Part shown: in pieces, positions 7,730 to 16,752 of the stretch | Numbering within the stretch: the first letter of the stretch is position 1 | Layout of the letters: each line of letters begins with the position of its first letter | From: a virus | Length of the DNA: 24,848 bases | Reading direction: 5' to 3' (one strand) | IMG/VR virus record: IMGVR_UViG_3300037584_000261 | Location: 1 to 24,848 of that record | Notes under the pieces: generated by a model | Database searches by the model: none | The model's input: only the letters and a program-made list of their open reading frames with translations | Told to the model about the DNA's origin: nothing | Translations under genes and position numbers: made by a program

Positions 7730-9648
7730 TGTTGGTCCTCTATAAGTAAAGTTTGATATGCAAGTAATTTAGACCTTAGTATATCAATATTATCATTTGT
7801 TATACTTAATGGTCTTGTAACAGTATCATCAAAGAAAATACCAGTATCTTCAATTTTTCTTTCTCCACCCTCTGGTATTAACTTAATACTATCTAATACA
7901 GAAATTATTGTTGATACACCATCTACTGTTGTAAAAAGATTATCAAATTCAGATTTTGTTTTTGCCTCAGTCAAACCTACTTTTTTTGCATAAACAAACA
8001 TAGCATTACTATTCATAGTAAACTGACCATACTTAGTTGTTTTTATTTCAGTTCTTGTTTTTAATATTTTAGCCTTTGCATCTTGAATAGCTGTTGTTTT
8101 ACCAACAATTTCTTTTGCTTGTGCTATGAGTTCATTTGCAGTTACATCTGGAGTATTTAAAAAATATTCATATAGTTCTATAGATTTTACTCTATATCTT
8201 TCAAAGGCCAAAGTTTTCTCTTCACTATCTCCTATTGTAATTCTTGTATCTTCATAACCAATAGCTTTTTTAAGATATGCATCTGCCTCTTTAAATGTAG
8301 ATGTAAGTCTTTTATCTTTTGCTATTTTAAAATTAGATCTTTGTTTTGCTGTAATATCTCTTGCTGCATAAGCCTTATCAATATCTTCATTGTCCAAATC
8401 TCCCATTAATAATAACTCTTCTAATTTATCAAACACTAATGGATCTGTAAAAGCTCCTCCCTCTTCTTTTGTTTTAAAATCTTTGAGCATATCAGTATAT
8501 GCATCATCAGCACCAGTAATACCTTTCATATCATTTAAAGCCTCTACAGCTTTCTCATAATCATTTTCTACAATAGCCTCATGAAATTTTATGTTTGTAT
8601 TTTTAATTAAACTAGATTGATCAATAGCTAAAGCCTCATCTCTATCTTTTTTCTTATTAGCTACTCCATCTTTCCATTCTTCTACCTTGTCAAGATAAGC
8701 ATCTTTTTCTTTGTTATCTAAACTATTGTAAATCTCTTGCATGTTTTGATTACCACCAAAGTAACCACTCTCTGCCTGGTCATACATATCGTTTGCTTGT
8801 TTTACACTCTCTTGTACATCTGGTGTGATATAGTAACCATCAAGGTACATTTGTTTTTGCTTGACTACCTCTGCATCCCAATCAGCACTCCAGCCATCAA
8901 TATCTTTATATCCTTTAACAAGTAACTCTAATTTAATTCTATTTTTTTCTTTCTTTATATGCTCATCAATAGATTGTTTTACTACTACTCCATCTACATC
9001 ATCATAAGTTTCAAAGAAGGCACCATTAGCTTGTATAATTTTACCTACTTCATTTACTGTTGTACCAGCATAATCTTTTATTGTTGCATCTTTTATATCC
9101 TTAGCAAGTTTTATTTTCTTATCATAGTAACTATTTAAGGATGTATGAGCCATTGTAGCTAATTTAGCTTTTACAGTTACAGCTCCCTCTCCATCTATTT
9201 CTAAAAATGATTGAGTGTATCCATTAACAATAGAGTTTAATTCTGCCTCAAATGTTTCAACATCCATATCCATATTGTTTGCATTTAATTCTAACTCGGA
9301 TATTTTTTTAGATGCAGCCATAGCTACATCAGTTGCTAGAAAATTTATTTGTGCATTTCTTAATGTAGCATCAAAAACATTTGTACCTTTAGGTAATAGT
9401 TCAGTTCTTTCTTGAGGTGATGCGTTTTGATATTGACTAAATGATATTGGATTAGCTGCTGCATATTCGTAAGCCTCAATTTTACTTTTCTCTTCTACTT
9501 TACCTATAGAAAATTTTAAAACATTATCTATTCTATCTGCAAGGTTTCCTTGAAAAGCAGCCTGGACCTTAAACTGATCCCCACCTACATTTGAGATAGG
9601 AAAGTATTTGACATTATTGCCTTCATATATAATTCTTTTTTTTGCCAT
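7726..9648 (-). CDS. Internal virion protein (T7 gp15-like position)
   Basis: A 640-residue, almost entirely helical, lysine- and glutamate-rich protein with no cysteines visible, no signal peptide and no membrane helix. The N-terminus (MAKKRIIYEGNNVKYFPISN) is short and beta-like. The rest is long helical stretches with repeated KD, KE and AY patterns, as expected for an elongated core or tunnel protein such as T7 gp15. It starts inside the TAATG stop/start overlap of the 154-residue gene and ends in an ATGA overlap with the next gene, so the four presumed ejection-protein genes from 10112 to 3303 form one coupled set. No catalytic motif is recognised. The function is inferred from order and composition. 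Confidence 0.65.
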   Translation of the reverse strand: MAKKRIIYEGNNVKYFPISNVGGDQFKVQAAFQGNLADRIDNVLKFSIGKVEEKSKIEAYEYAAANPISFSQYQNASPQERTELLPKGTNVFDATLRNAQINFLATDVAMAASKKISELELNANNMDMDVETFEAELNSIVNGYTQSFLEIDGEGAVTVKAKLATMAHTSLNSYYDKKIKLAKDIKDATIKDYAGTTVNEVGKIIQANGAFFETYDDVDGVVVKQSIDEHIKKEKNRIKLELLVKGYKDIDGWSADWDAEVVKQKQMYLDGYYITPDVQESVKQANDMYDQAESGYFGGNQNMQEIYNSLDNKEKDAYLDKVEEWKDGVANKKKDRDEALAIDQSSLIKNTNIKFHEAIVENDYEKAVEALNDMKGITGADDAYTDMLKDFKTKEEGGAFTDPLVFDKLEELLLMGDLDNEDIDKAYAARDITAKQRSNFKIAKDKRLTSTFKEADAYLKKAIGYEDTRITIGDSEEKTLAFERYRVKSIELYEYFLNTPDVTANELIAQAKEIVGKTTAIQDAKAKILKTRTEIKTTKYGQFTMNSNAMFVYAKKVGLTEAKTKSEFDNLFTTVDGVSTIISVLDSIKLIPEGGERKIEDTGIFFDDTVTRPLSITNDNIDILRSKLLAYQTLLIEDQQ

Positions 9649-10112
9649 TATGTTTTCTTAAACCCTCCAGCTTGTCCAACAGTTGCTATATCGGTACCAA
9701 GTCCAAAGATTGCACCCATGATCCCAGCTTGTTTAGCAGTCTTACCAGCATTTTTAAGATTAATGTATTCAATGATACCCAGGTTTTGCATGAGCTCTTC
9801 ATTAATTTGTGCAACATTAAAATCTTCTACACCACTTTGTAACGATAATGTTGTTGATAGTAGAGCAGAACCTTCATTTGGTAACATACCACCACTTGCT
9901 GCTTTAGCTATAATAGTTGAAATATCTGCATTTGCTTTTTTTAGAACTTTGACACCATCCTCTTTAGCCTCAATTTCTTTCTGTTTATATTGTAATCTAG
10001 TAATATCAGCTTGACTATCATAGTAAGCCTTTTGAGCCATACCAGCTTGATATGTTGTGTATGCTTTTCCTATTGATGCTGCTACTGCTACAAATGCCCA
10101 ATTAATTGCCAT
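9648..10112 (-). CDS. Small internal virion protein (T7 gp14-like)
   Basis: This 154-residue protein begins with a hydrophobic, alanine-rich helix (MAINWAFVAVAASIGKAYTT), then a YDSQADITRLQYKQKEIEAKE coiled-coil-like helix. A glycine/serine hinge lies around residues 72-90 (ASGGMLPNEGSALLS). A second hydrophobic stretch near the C-terminus (QAGIMGAIFGLGTDIATVGQAGG) follows. That layout, small size and position after tail tubular protein B match T7 gp14-like internal core proteins, which enter the host outer membrane during DNA ejection. It starts one base after the tail tubular B stop (TAA C ATG) and its own stop overlaps the next start by TAATG. The family assignment is by architecture and gene order, not by a signature motif. 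Confidence 0.65.
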   Translation of the reverse strand: MAINWAFVAVAASIGKAYTTYQAGMAQKAYYDSQADITRLQYKQKEIEAKEDGVKVLKKANADISTIIAKAASGGMLPNEGSALLSTTLSLQSGVEDFNVAQINEELMQNLGIIEYINLKNAGKTAKQAGIMGAIFGLGTDIATVGQAGGFKKT

Positions 10113-10113
10113 G

Positions 10114-12078
10114 TTATTGTCCTACACTCACTTTATATTCTACTCCCAATAATGTAAAAAATAATGGAGCAGATTGGGAGAATGTCATCTGTCCATCTCT
10201 ATCATATCCTAACATTGGTTTCTTTCTTTTCTTACCAGTAAAAAAATCACCAGCTACAAATAATAAATCATTACCATTTAATGTAAGATTTTGCGAGAGA
10301 TATAAATTAGCAGTTGCCTCTACTATTCTTTTCTTTTGTGCAGTTATATTACCACTAGATAGTTTAAGCTCTACTGGTAGTGTTTTAACAGTAGGTGTAT
10401 AATTTAATCCTATTTCTACATAAGTTGTAGGTACTGCATCTAATACTATCTGGCCAGAGCTTACAGTCTTATCAAGTTGCATTTGATCATCTGCAATAAC
10501 CTTGACTGTTTTACCTTCAAGATGTGCTAACCCACTTACAGTTGTAGATGATGGTTTGCTACTCCCAGATAATAATTTTGAACTATCTGTTGTATTGTCA
10601 TCATTGAAACACTCTACATAATATTTATCAGAACTACTTATAGATCTTTTTATTGTAAAATATATTTGGTCCACATCTACTCCTACATTTATAAACTCAC
10701 CATCTGTTGTACTTAGACTAGGAGCTATAACATTCTGTCCTCTAAGTATTGAGTATGTAGCCAACGATCCATCTGTTTCATTTACTATTAATAATAAATC
10801 CCCATCTGTGGTTGATGTTGCTTTTCGGAGGGCCATATCAGATGGAGATTTTAGCAAGTGAGAAGATAACAATGAAATATTATTTGATATGTAAGATAAT
10901 TCTACATCACTAAATAAAAACTCTCTCAAAGATTTACCAGCTCTTTGTATAAATAATGTACCACTCTCAGCACCTACTGGTTTGATACCTTCTTTAGATC
11001 CTCTTCTTGTTGCACCATTAATTACAACATTAGTAGGAGTAATAGGATCAAGTGTTGATTGTGGTAAAAAGAACTCACCACCTTTTGTAAAGATCTGTAG
11101 ATCTCTACCAGAGAACATACCAGTTATTGCATTGGTACTATCTGTAGATATTGTTAGTTCAATGCTATCATCATCTAAAGCCTCACCAGGATTGAAGTCA
11201 AAGAACCTTGCTACTCTTGATGCAAAGATTGTATTAGGTCTTGACTTAACACCACCAAAGTACAGCCTCCCCTCGTGGAAGGTACAAGTTCTTGGGTAGC
11301 CTTTTGTACTGGACCAGCTATCTTCATAACCTCCATCTATAAAAGTTCCTCCAGATGCAATAGCAGATGTATTAAAAAAAGGTATTTCAACAATAGCCTC
11401 TACAGATGTAGCAGAAACAAATCTTGTTATTCTTGCTCTACCAATTCCATCATTAGCCTCTATGTATTGATTGACATTACCAGATGCAAAAACATTTCCT
11501 CCAGCAGTTATCGTAATATTTCCATCTACAGCAGATGGTGTAATAGTTTGATTGATAGTAGTTTCAGATGCAGTAAAATTAAACTTAGGTATAAACTCAA
11601 ATGATAAATCTGATATTGTCCATGTTGAATGAGAACCACCTCTTACTATTTTTTTAGGGGCCATATCTTCCTGGACCACAATCAATGTATCTGCTGATTG
11701 TGTATGATCCATAGTTGCAAGAACTGTAGATCCTATAGTTGTAGTTAGATAATCATTACCACTAGAGTTTATGTTTGTTACTAATTCTTTATTTTTAAAA
11801 ATGTACATTCTATTATGTACAAATAAAAGCATATAACTTTGTGTAGTTGAAAATTCAAATGGTACAAGTTTCATTCCATTTTGTGGATTGGCAGCACTTG
11901 GTACTTCAAATATAAATTGTAATCCTGGCCTTCTTTCTATTCCACCTTGAGGCTGTATTAAAACATTACGAGCTTGATCTAATGCGTTGTAGTATTGATT
12001 GATGTCTATACGAGATTTTAATAAAGGATCTACCTCACCAGTAGTAAAGTTTGTTTGTATAGTTACTGCTCTGCTCAT
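10114..12078 (-). CDS. Tail tubular protein B (nozzle)
   Basis: A 654-residue beta-rich protein whose first 70 residues carry the marks of marine podovirus tail tubular protein B (T7 gp12-like): a TNFTTGEVDPLL start, NQYYNALDQARNVLIQPQGG, then ERRPGLQFI. The remainder is built of alternating beta strands with many S, T, N and G residues and few helices, as expected of the propeller-like nozzle that forms the distal tail tube. A basic patch lies near the C-terminus (FTGKKRKKPMLGYDRDGQM). The ATG overlaps the tail tubular A stop by ATGA, so the two tail proteins are translationally coupled, as suits proteins needed in fixed ratio. Confidence 0.9.
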   Translation of the reverse strand: MSRAVTIQTNFTTGEVDPLLKSRIDINQYYNALDQARNVLIQPQGGIERRPGLQFIFEVPSAANPQNGMKLVPFEFSTTQSYMLLFVHNRMYIFKNKELVTNINSSGNDYLTTTIGSTVLATMDHTQSADTLIVVQEDMAPKKIVRGGSHSTWTISDLSFEFIPKFNFTASETTINQTITPSAVDGNITITAGGNVFASGNVNQYIEANDGIGRARITRFVSATSVEAIVEIPFFNTSAIASGGTFIDGGYEDSWSSTKGYPRTCTFHEGRLYFGGVKSRPNTIFASRVARFFDFNPGEALDDDSIELTISTDSTNAITGMFSGRDLQIFTKGGEFFLPQSTLDPITPTNVVINGATRRGSKEGIKPVGAESGTLFIQRAGKSLREFLFSDVELSYISNNISLLSSHLLKSPSDMALRKATSTTDGDLLLIVNETDGSLATYSILRGQNVIAPSLSTTDGEFINVGVDVDQIYFTIKRSISSSDKYYVECFNDDNTTDSSKLLSGSSKPSSTTVSGLAHLEGKTVKVIADDQMQLDKTVSSGQIVLDAVPTTYVEIGLNYTPTVKTLPVELKLSSGNITAQKKRIVEATANLYLSQNLTLNGNDLLFVAGDFFTGKKRKKPMLGYDRDGQMTFSQSAPLFFTLLGVEYKVSVGQ

Positions 12079-12707
12079 CTAACATCTGTTAATGGGAAAT
12101 CTACTATTGCATAATTTGGTTTACCTCTACCATCTATATTACATGCCTGGCGAAAATACCCACCCCTTCCATTTTCTGTTAAAGAACCCAAAGCTACACC
12201 TCTCCAGTATTCGGCCTTTGTGATTTGGTCTGTTACTGGTTCAGCTAAATGCCAGGCTAACATGTAAACTAAAAGCTGTACAAAATAATTAGGCATTAAG
12301 CCTTCTGATACAACACTAGATATATAGTCAATGTAGATGTTTTCTTCGTTAGTAGCTATAGCTGGTCCAGAACTTGTATAAACTAATTCAAAGTTTTGGA
12401 TTGGCAATACTCTTGTTGAGCTTGAGTTATAAACTTGTAAAGCTGTACCACTTACAGCAGTTGAGGGTAAAGGGTATAAATAAGTCCATTCATTTACTGG
12501 TGTTGCTGTTGATCTTGCTAGTTGTTCTTTTACAAGAGCAAAGGACCAGGGATATAAAGATAAAGTCTTACCTTTGATTGTTTCATAAATACTATTAGCT
12601 ACTCTTGCAGCATCATTAGTTGTATCAGAAAATGACGAAATTGTGTCTGATCCTAACAACACTAATGCCTGGTTTACGATAGTTACTTTTGTATCTCCAC
12701 TTGCCAT
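12075..12707 (-). CDS. Tail tubular protein A (head-tail adaptor)
   Basis: A 210-residue protein of the T7 gp11 type, which forms a ring beneath the portal and joins it to the nozzle. Visible family marks are the N-terminal VTIVNQALVLLGSDTISSFSD, the following helix DAARVANSIYETIKGKTLSLYPWSFA, a central beta section (WTYLYPLP), and the C-terminal helical part MPNYFVQLLVYMLAWHLAEP. The length fits the family (about 190-220 residues). A GAATACT-preceded ATG at 12707 follows the capsid-tail terminator, so this is the first tail gene after the head genes. It overlaps tail tubular B by four bases. Confidence 0.9.
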   Translation of the reverse strand: MASGDTKVTIVNQALVLLGSDTISSFSDTTNDAARVANSIYETIKGKTLSLYPWSFALVKEQLARSTATPVNEWTYLYPLPSTAVSGTALQVYNSSSTRVLPIQNFELVYTSSGPAIATNEENIYIDYISSVVSEGLMPNYFVQLLVYMLAWHLAEPVTDQITKAEYWRGVALGSLTENGRGGYFRQACNIDGRGKPNYAIVDFPLTDVR

Positions 12708-12716
12708 AGTATTCCT

Positions 12717-12747
12717 TTAATAAATGAAGAGGCCCATTAAGGGCCTC
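12717..12747 (-). terminator. Intrinsic terminator between capsid and tail genes
   Basis: On the minus strand a perfect 7-bp stem (GAGGCCC with GGGCCTC, plus-strand positions 12729-12747) closes a five-base loop and is followed by the U-rich stretch TTCATTTATT. It stands out in AT-rich DNA. It lies 10-35 bases after the stop of the decoration-protein gene and just before tail tubular A. A partial terminator here would make head proteins more abundant than tail proteins, as the T7 terminator after gene 10 does. The U run is interrupted, so read-through is expected. Confidence 0.7.
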
Positions 12748-12762
12748 CCCATGTTTATTTGA

Positions 12763-13044
12763 TTAGTCGCTGTCAGTAGCAGATATTGCTGTACCATCAC
12801 CTACATCAACAACACCACTTGCGTTGCTGACTACTGGGTGTAACGAGTAAGTTCTCGTACCACCAGTTGATGCGTGTACATATATCAAATCACCGACTTT
12901 TAACAGATCAGATACACTATCAAAGTATCCAGATGCATCTATATCTGTTTTAGCATCAGTTGATGTATAGCTCCACATTTGAGGAGCATTACCAGCTTTT
13001 GCTTGACCACCTATTGGTTGAAGTCCAGTTTTATCAAATGCCAT
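12763..13044 (-). CDS. Probable capsid decoration / head-stabilising protein
   Basis: A 93-residue protein with a strong ribosome-binding site (AAAGGAGAATAATTATG) directly downstream of the major capsid gene. It begins MAFDKTGLQPIGGQAKAGNA, a start I associate with small virion proteins next to capsid genes in many tailed phages. The rest is mainly beta and polar (SGYFDSVSDLLKVGDLIYVHAS), with no cysteine. Position, good translation signal and compact beta character suggest a decoration protein that caps the capsid lattice, made in amounts close to the capsid protein. The terminator just after it keeps it in the highly expressed head segment. A head-completion role is the main alternative. 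Confidence 0.65.
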   Translation of the reverse strand: MAFDKTGLQPIGGQAKAGNAPQMWSYTSTDAKTDIDASGYFDSVSDLLKVGDLIYVHASTGGTRTYSLHPVVSNASGVVDVGDGTAISATDSD

Positions 13045-13059
13045 AATTATTCTCCTTTA

Positions 13060-13911
13060 TTAGCTTTCATCAGTTGTTATTTTTACGATACCATCTGCAT
13101 CAATAGCAACAGCACCAGCTGAGAACATTGAGTTCACCAAGAATGATGTTTTCTCTGGAACATAATTGATCTCTGTTTTTTGTGCCATATTAACAGCCAT
13201 ACCGACTGCACCTCTATGGAACGCAAAACAAGTTCTGTCATTAGTTGCTAATGGTAATCCACCTTCATCTCTATCACCTAGAACATAAAATCTGAAACCG
13301 AGAAAAGTATTTATTTCTCCCGATACCAAAGCCTTGATACTAGCGAAATCGCCAGAGATTGCTCTCTCATCAGCTAGTAATCCAGATAATGAGTTTGCGT
13401 GGATTATGATGTGTCTATCATCAAATGGAACATTTTTAGCATCCATAGCTTTTTTAGCAGCTATTAGCTTTCCAACATTCAGATTTGATGCAGCAGCAGA
13501 TCCAGAAGTTACTACAGTTTTTGCAACTGTACCAGTTCCAGATGCAGCATTAACAGCATCTATTATAAGTTGGTCCATTCTTCTACCTATCGCTTTAGAT
13601 ACAACTTGAACTAACTCTTGCCTTTCATCAAAGTTCACCTTAGCTTGGTGGAAAATGTCTGAATATTCAGCAGCATTGAAATCACTCATTGTAGCTGTAA
13701 CTTGTGAATAAGTTACATTCAATGGAGTAACATCAGTCTGAGGAACTCTTGCAGTAGCAGATCCCTTTCCAAGTTTAGGAAACTTGTATGTTTGCCCTTG
13801 TACACCTTGTCTTAGCCTTACACATCCCAAGATTGAACTTTCACCTTGGTATGCTTGTTTTACCTCAGCATCAAACAGAGTAACAAAAGCATTAGTTATT
13901 GATTGTGCCAT
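13060..13911 (-). CDS. Major capsid protein
   Basis: A 283-residue HK97-fold-type major capsid protein of the podovirus group. Recognisable features are an N-terminal segment (FVTLFDAEVKQAYQGES), the beta-rich part QTYKFPKLGKGSA, the helix RRMDQLIIDAVNAA around residues 110-125, the spine-like helix VGKLIAAKKAMDAKNVP, then DRHIIIHANSLSGLLADE. The C-terminal part (HRGAVGMAVNM and VNSMFSAGAVAIDADGIV) is typical of this family. It follows the scaffold gene and a 159-base gap, and has one of the best ribosome-binding sites in the window (AAAGGAGAAAACATG), which suits the most abundant virion protein. No protease is visible, so the capsid is probably assembled around the separate scaffold without processing. 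Confidence 0.92.
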   Translation of the reverse strand: MAQSITNAFVTLFDAEVKQAYQGESSILGCVRLRQGVQGQTYKFPKLGKGSATARVPQTDVTPLNVTYSQVTATMSDFNAAEYSDIFHQAKVNFDERQELVQVVSKAIGRRMDQLIIDAVNAASGTGTVAKTVVTSGSAAASNLNVGKLIAAKKAMDAKNVPFDDRHIIIHANSLSGLLADERAISGDFASIKALVSGEINTFLGFRFYVLGDRDEGGLPLATNDRTCFAFHRGAVGMAVNMAQKTEINYVPEKTSFLVNSMFSAGAVAIDADGIVKITTDES

Positions 13912-14070
13912 GTTTTCTCCTTTATTAGTTTAACACATTTATTTATTTACTCGCAGTTGTCTGGTAAAATAGCCAGGCTGACATAGTGTACTTTCCACTC
14001 GTCAAAAGGCCAAAAAAGAATTTGGTTATCTCTGATTACAAACTAATCGTTTTCTAATTAAATATCAAGT
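13912..14070 (-). promoter_or_regulatory. Control gap upstream of the major capsid gene
   Basis: These 159 bases separate two genes in a window where neighbours normally overlap. On the minus strand they contain TTGACG (plus 14000-14005) with a possible weak -10 nearby, but no pair at the ideal spacing, so a sigma-70 promoter is only suggested. A short inverted repeat CTGG/CCAG lies within a larger GTC/GAC frame (plus about 13960-13983). A 13-codon frame, ATG at 13984 to TAA at 13943 (MSAWLFYQTTASK), is preceded by GGAAAG and could be a leader peptide. The capsid ribosome-binding site AAAGGAG lies at the left end. A late-promoter or leader function is inference. Confidence 0.35.
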
Positions 14071-14889
14071 CTATATTTCGCCAGTATTTACTTTTCCTGG
14101 AAAAGCTCTAGCAAACTGTTGCTCTACCTTTCTACGAAAAGCTGGATCTGTTTTGTACTTAGGATCTGCAACTAACTCATATAAATCATCATTTGATGGA
14201 GCACCATCTATATCAACTGGAGCTGTAGGTATAGTCTGTTCACCATAATACTTTCTAAGTTTATTGATAGTATTGATACCATTTGCAGTAGCAGCAAATA
14301 CTTTGAACTCCTCAAAATCTTCATCAGAGAACACACCTTTTGCTTTTAATCCTTGGCCCCAAGTTTTTACACCTTCAATGATTTGTTGAGCATTAGGTCC
14401 TAACTTAGATGTTTCTTCTTCTATATTGATACTATCTGCCTCTTCTTGTTGTACAGATAACTCTTTGAACTTACCAACAAGATTATCAAATGCAGCTTGA
14501 GTAGGTTTGTTTTCTTTTGCCCATTCTAAAAAATATGATTTTAATTCATCATCATCCTCTACATCATCTAAAGATGATATATCATATTCTTTTGGAGCTT
14601 TGTGTTTACCCATAGAAAATTGTTTTTGTAATTCACTATAAGAGTTACTAAGCTCTTCGGTTTTAACACCTCTCTTTGGATCCCAAAATTTATCTTCTAC
14701 ATATTCTGGTTTTTCAAGTTTAACTTCTTTTTCATTCTCATAAGTTTTGTCCTCTGCCTTTTCCTCTTCTTTATGAGGTACTACAGTTTCACTTGGATCT
14801 GGAGCTTTAGGTTCCTCTGTTGGAACTCCACCCATCAATCCCTCAGTTTGGTTCTCTTCTAATATTTCGTTTTGATTTTCATCAGCCAT
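14071..14889 (-). CDS. Scaffolding protein
   Basis: A 272-residue, strongly acidic, helical protein directly upstream of the major capsid gene, the place and character of T7 gp9-type capsid assembly scaffolds. The first 70 residues are very rich in E, K and P and probably disordered. A central segment (KFWDPKRGVKTEELSNSYSE) resembles the conserved part of podovirus scaffolds. Helical stretches follow at about 90-210. The C-terminus is basic (RRKVEQQFARAFPGK), the end that in scaffold proteins binds the capsid shell. There are no cysteines and no protease signature. The ATG lies in an eight-base overlap with the Bbp19-like gene. It should guide procapsid assembly and leave before packaging. 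Confidence 0.85.
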   Translation of the reverse strand: MADENQNEILEENQTEGLMGGVPTEEPKAPDPSETVVPHKEEEKAEDKTYENEKEVKLEKPEYVEDKFWDPKRGVKTEELSNSYSELQKQFSMGKHKAPKEYDISSLDDVEDDDELKSYFLEWAKENKPTQAAFDNLVGKFKELSVQQEEADSINIEEETSKLGPNAQQIIEGVKTWGQGLKAKGVFSDEDFEEFKVFAATANGINTINKLRKYYGEQTIPTAPVDIDGAPSNDDLYELVADPKYKTDPAFRRKVEQQFARAFPGKVNTGEI

Positions 14890-15151
14890 TTTTTGCCCTT
14901 TCTATTCTCATTAGTATTTCTCGGACCACACTATTTTGTCCTTCTCTTGCATATCCAGATGTGTGATCTCCCCCTGGTACCCAAGTAGGTTGGCTCAATG
15001 TTCTACTTACTAAATGTTTCAAACATTTCTTACCTTCCTCTGTTTCAAATGTTCTAGCATACGACTTATCTATTTCAAGCTGTTGGTTTTTAGTTTCTTG
15101 TTTTGCTTGATTGTCTAAGACTTCAATGCCTTCCCATCCTACTTTTGCCAT
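14882..15151 (-). CDS. Bbp19-like small phage protein
   Basis: An 89-residue protein located between portal and scaffold. Residues about 28-85 show the pattern SYARTFETEEGKKCLKHL, then a gap with HTSGYAREGQNSVV, then REILMRIERA. This matches the small Bbp19-like phage domain (F-x-TxxGxxVLxxL followed by xxxEGQRxxVxxIL) that is common next to portal genes. Its molecular job is not established; it is assumed to act in head assembly. The start is in a TAATG overlap with the portal stop, and its stop lies inside the scaffold start, so all three are coupled. Confidence 0.7.
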   Translation of the reverse strand: MAKVGWEGIEVLDNQAKQETKNQQLEIDKSYARTFETEEGKKCLKHLVSRTLSQPTWVPGGDHTSGYAREGQNSVVREILMRIERAKNG

Positions 15152-16752
15152 TATGAACTAACCTCTTCCTCTACAGCACTTGCTGGTTCTTGTTGAGGAG
15201 GAGTTTGTTCGCCTTGGGGAGCTTGTCCTTGCATAGCTGAGGCAGCTTGAGCCTCAAACATTTGCATACTTTGTTGGATGATTTGTTGTTTTTCATCTGG
15301 TGAAGTTCTTAGGTTGGATGGTACACCTAGCTTATCACCAATGTAAGTTGCTATAGCATCTGGTTTTAGTTCTGCTACACCACCTGGTCCTAGTGAATTT
15401 GCTATTTGGAAAAATTGCATAATCTCATTTATTTCTTCTAAATTTTGAGCTTTAGCCAATGGACTAACTGGTACTACTTTTACCTCTAGCCCATTGACTT
15501 TCAAAGGGAGCTGGATGAGGCCTTTCTCATCCATAATGAATAATACTCTTGTTATGATTGGTACCATTGTTTCAGTAATTAATCTACCAAAAGCTGCACC
15601 TAAATTTTGAGCTAGTTCTTTCATTCTTTCAACAATCTCTGTTGCAGATCTAGCTGACATATTATCTGGTGGTAAAGTATCATCTAACAAAGTCTTTTTA
15701 ATATTTACTCTCAAATCATTTATTACAATTTGTGATACATTGAAATCTCCAGATCTTGGCAAAGGAGCTAGTGATGCACCTTGAGGGCCACCATTTCTTG
15801 CTACTGGTATAATTGATCCTGGAGTAATTCTAATATTAGATGGATTTATTACACCATCATCTGCTGCTGTATAAACTCCAGCACATGCTATACTAGCATT
15901 TTTAAGTAACAGCTCTAAAGTTTTATTTAAAGTTTTTACATCTGGTAAAGCAGATACTAATGGTCCTCTACCAAATACCTCACCAGGTATCTTCATGTAT
16001 CTTGCAACAATCCATGGTGTAGTATCCATTCTTCTAAATACTAACTCATCTTTTGTTTTCTCATGTATGATATGATAACAATAATCTTTTCTCTCTGGAT
16101 CTATAATTACAGCCTCAATCAACTCTACCATCTCTTGAGGTTTAGTTTGTATTAATAATTCAAGTTGTTCATTTAATTTTATATCTGGGTATTGTCTTGG
16201 CAAAGCCTCAGCTCTAACTTTGTATTTACGATAAACATTATCTACAGTTCCATGTGGTCCTTCTTCTAATGCAATAAGATACTGAGGAACTGGAGTAAAC
16301 TGAATAGGATTAATATCATCTCCTGGCTGAATGAGCATAACAGCAGTACCTACACAGAGATCTAATAAGAACTCTCCCATAGCTAGATCAAAGTTTGATT
16401 GTCTTAACAAAGTAAACATTTTATCTAAATACAGATCTAATGCTTGTTGGACCTCTGCTTTTCTATCTGCTGGTATGTCATTCCCAGGTTCCAATCTGCA
16501 CCACTTTTTATAGGGAGGAAATAGGCCAGATTGAATTCTGTTTGCAAATCTTTGAGTTGAATGAATAGCTGTACTGTCAAATACCATATTCATTTTGTTT
16601 TGACCTGGTACAGTTCCCTCATAATATCCATCATAAAGATTTCTTTGTGGAAGAGCATAACGATAACAATCCTCGTAAATAGTTCTCCATTGTTCTTTAC
16701 GAGCAAATGCTTTGTTTGATCTATCTAGTACATCTCTTGGTTTTAATTGCAT
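15151..16752 (-). CDS. Portal (head-to-tail connector) protein
   Basis: A 533-residue portal protein of the T7 gp8 type. Visible family marks are the N-terminal helix with WRTIYEDCYRYALPQRNLYDG, DSTAIHSTQRFANRIQSGLFPPYKKWCRL, the helical stem region including VFGRGPLVSALPDVKTLNKTLELLLKNAS (around residues 255-285), and MSARSATEIVERMKELAQNLGAAFGRL (around 365-390). The C-terminus is glutamine- and alanine-rich, ending in a low-complexity acidic tail. Twelve copies should form the ring at one capsid vertex through which DNA is pumped by the terminase and to which tail tubular A binds. The ATG is inside a TAATG overlap with the preceding small gene. Confidence 0.93.
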   Translation of the reverse strand: MQLKPRDVLDRSNKAFARKEQWRTIYEDCYRYALPQRNLYDGYYEGTVPGQNKMNMVFDSTAIHSTQRFANRIQSGLFPPYKKWCRLEPGNDIPADRKAEVQQALDLYLDKMFTLLRQSNFDLAMGEFLLDLCVGTAVMLIQPGDDINPIQFTPVPQYLIALEEGPHGTVDNVYRKYKVRAEALPRQYPDIKLNEQLELLIQTKPQEMVELIEAVIIDPERKDYCYHIIHEKTKDELVFRRMDTTPWIVARYMKIPGEVFGRGPLVSALPDVKTLNKTLELLLKNASIACAGVYTAADDGVINPSNIRITPGSIIPVARNGGPQGASLAPLPRSGDFNVSQIVINDLRVNIKKTLLDDTLPPDNMSARSATEIVERMKELAQNLGAAFGRLITETMVPIITRVLFIMDEKGLIQLPLKVNGLEVKVVPVSPLAKAQNLEEINEIMQFFQIANSLGPGGVAELKPDAIATYIGDKLGVPSNLRTSPDEKQQIIQQSMQMFEAQAASAMQGQAPQGEQTPPQQEPASAVEEEVSS

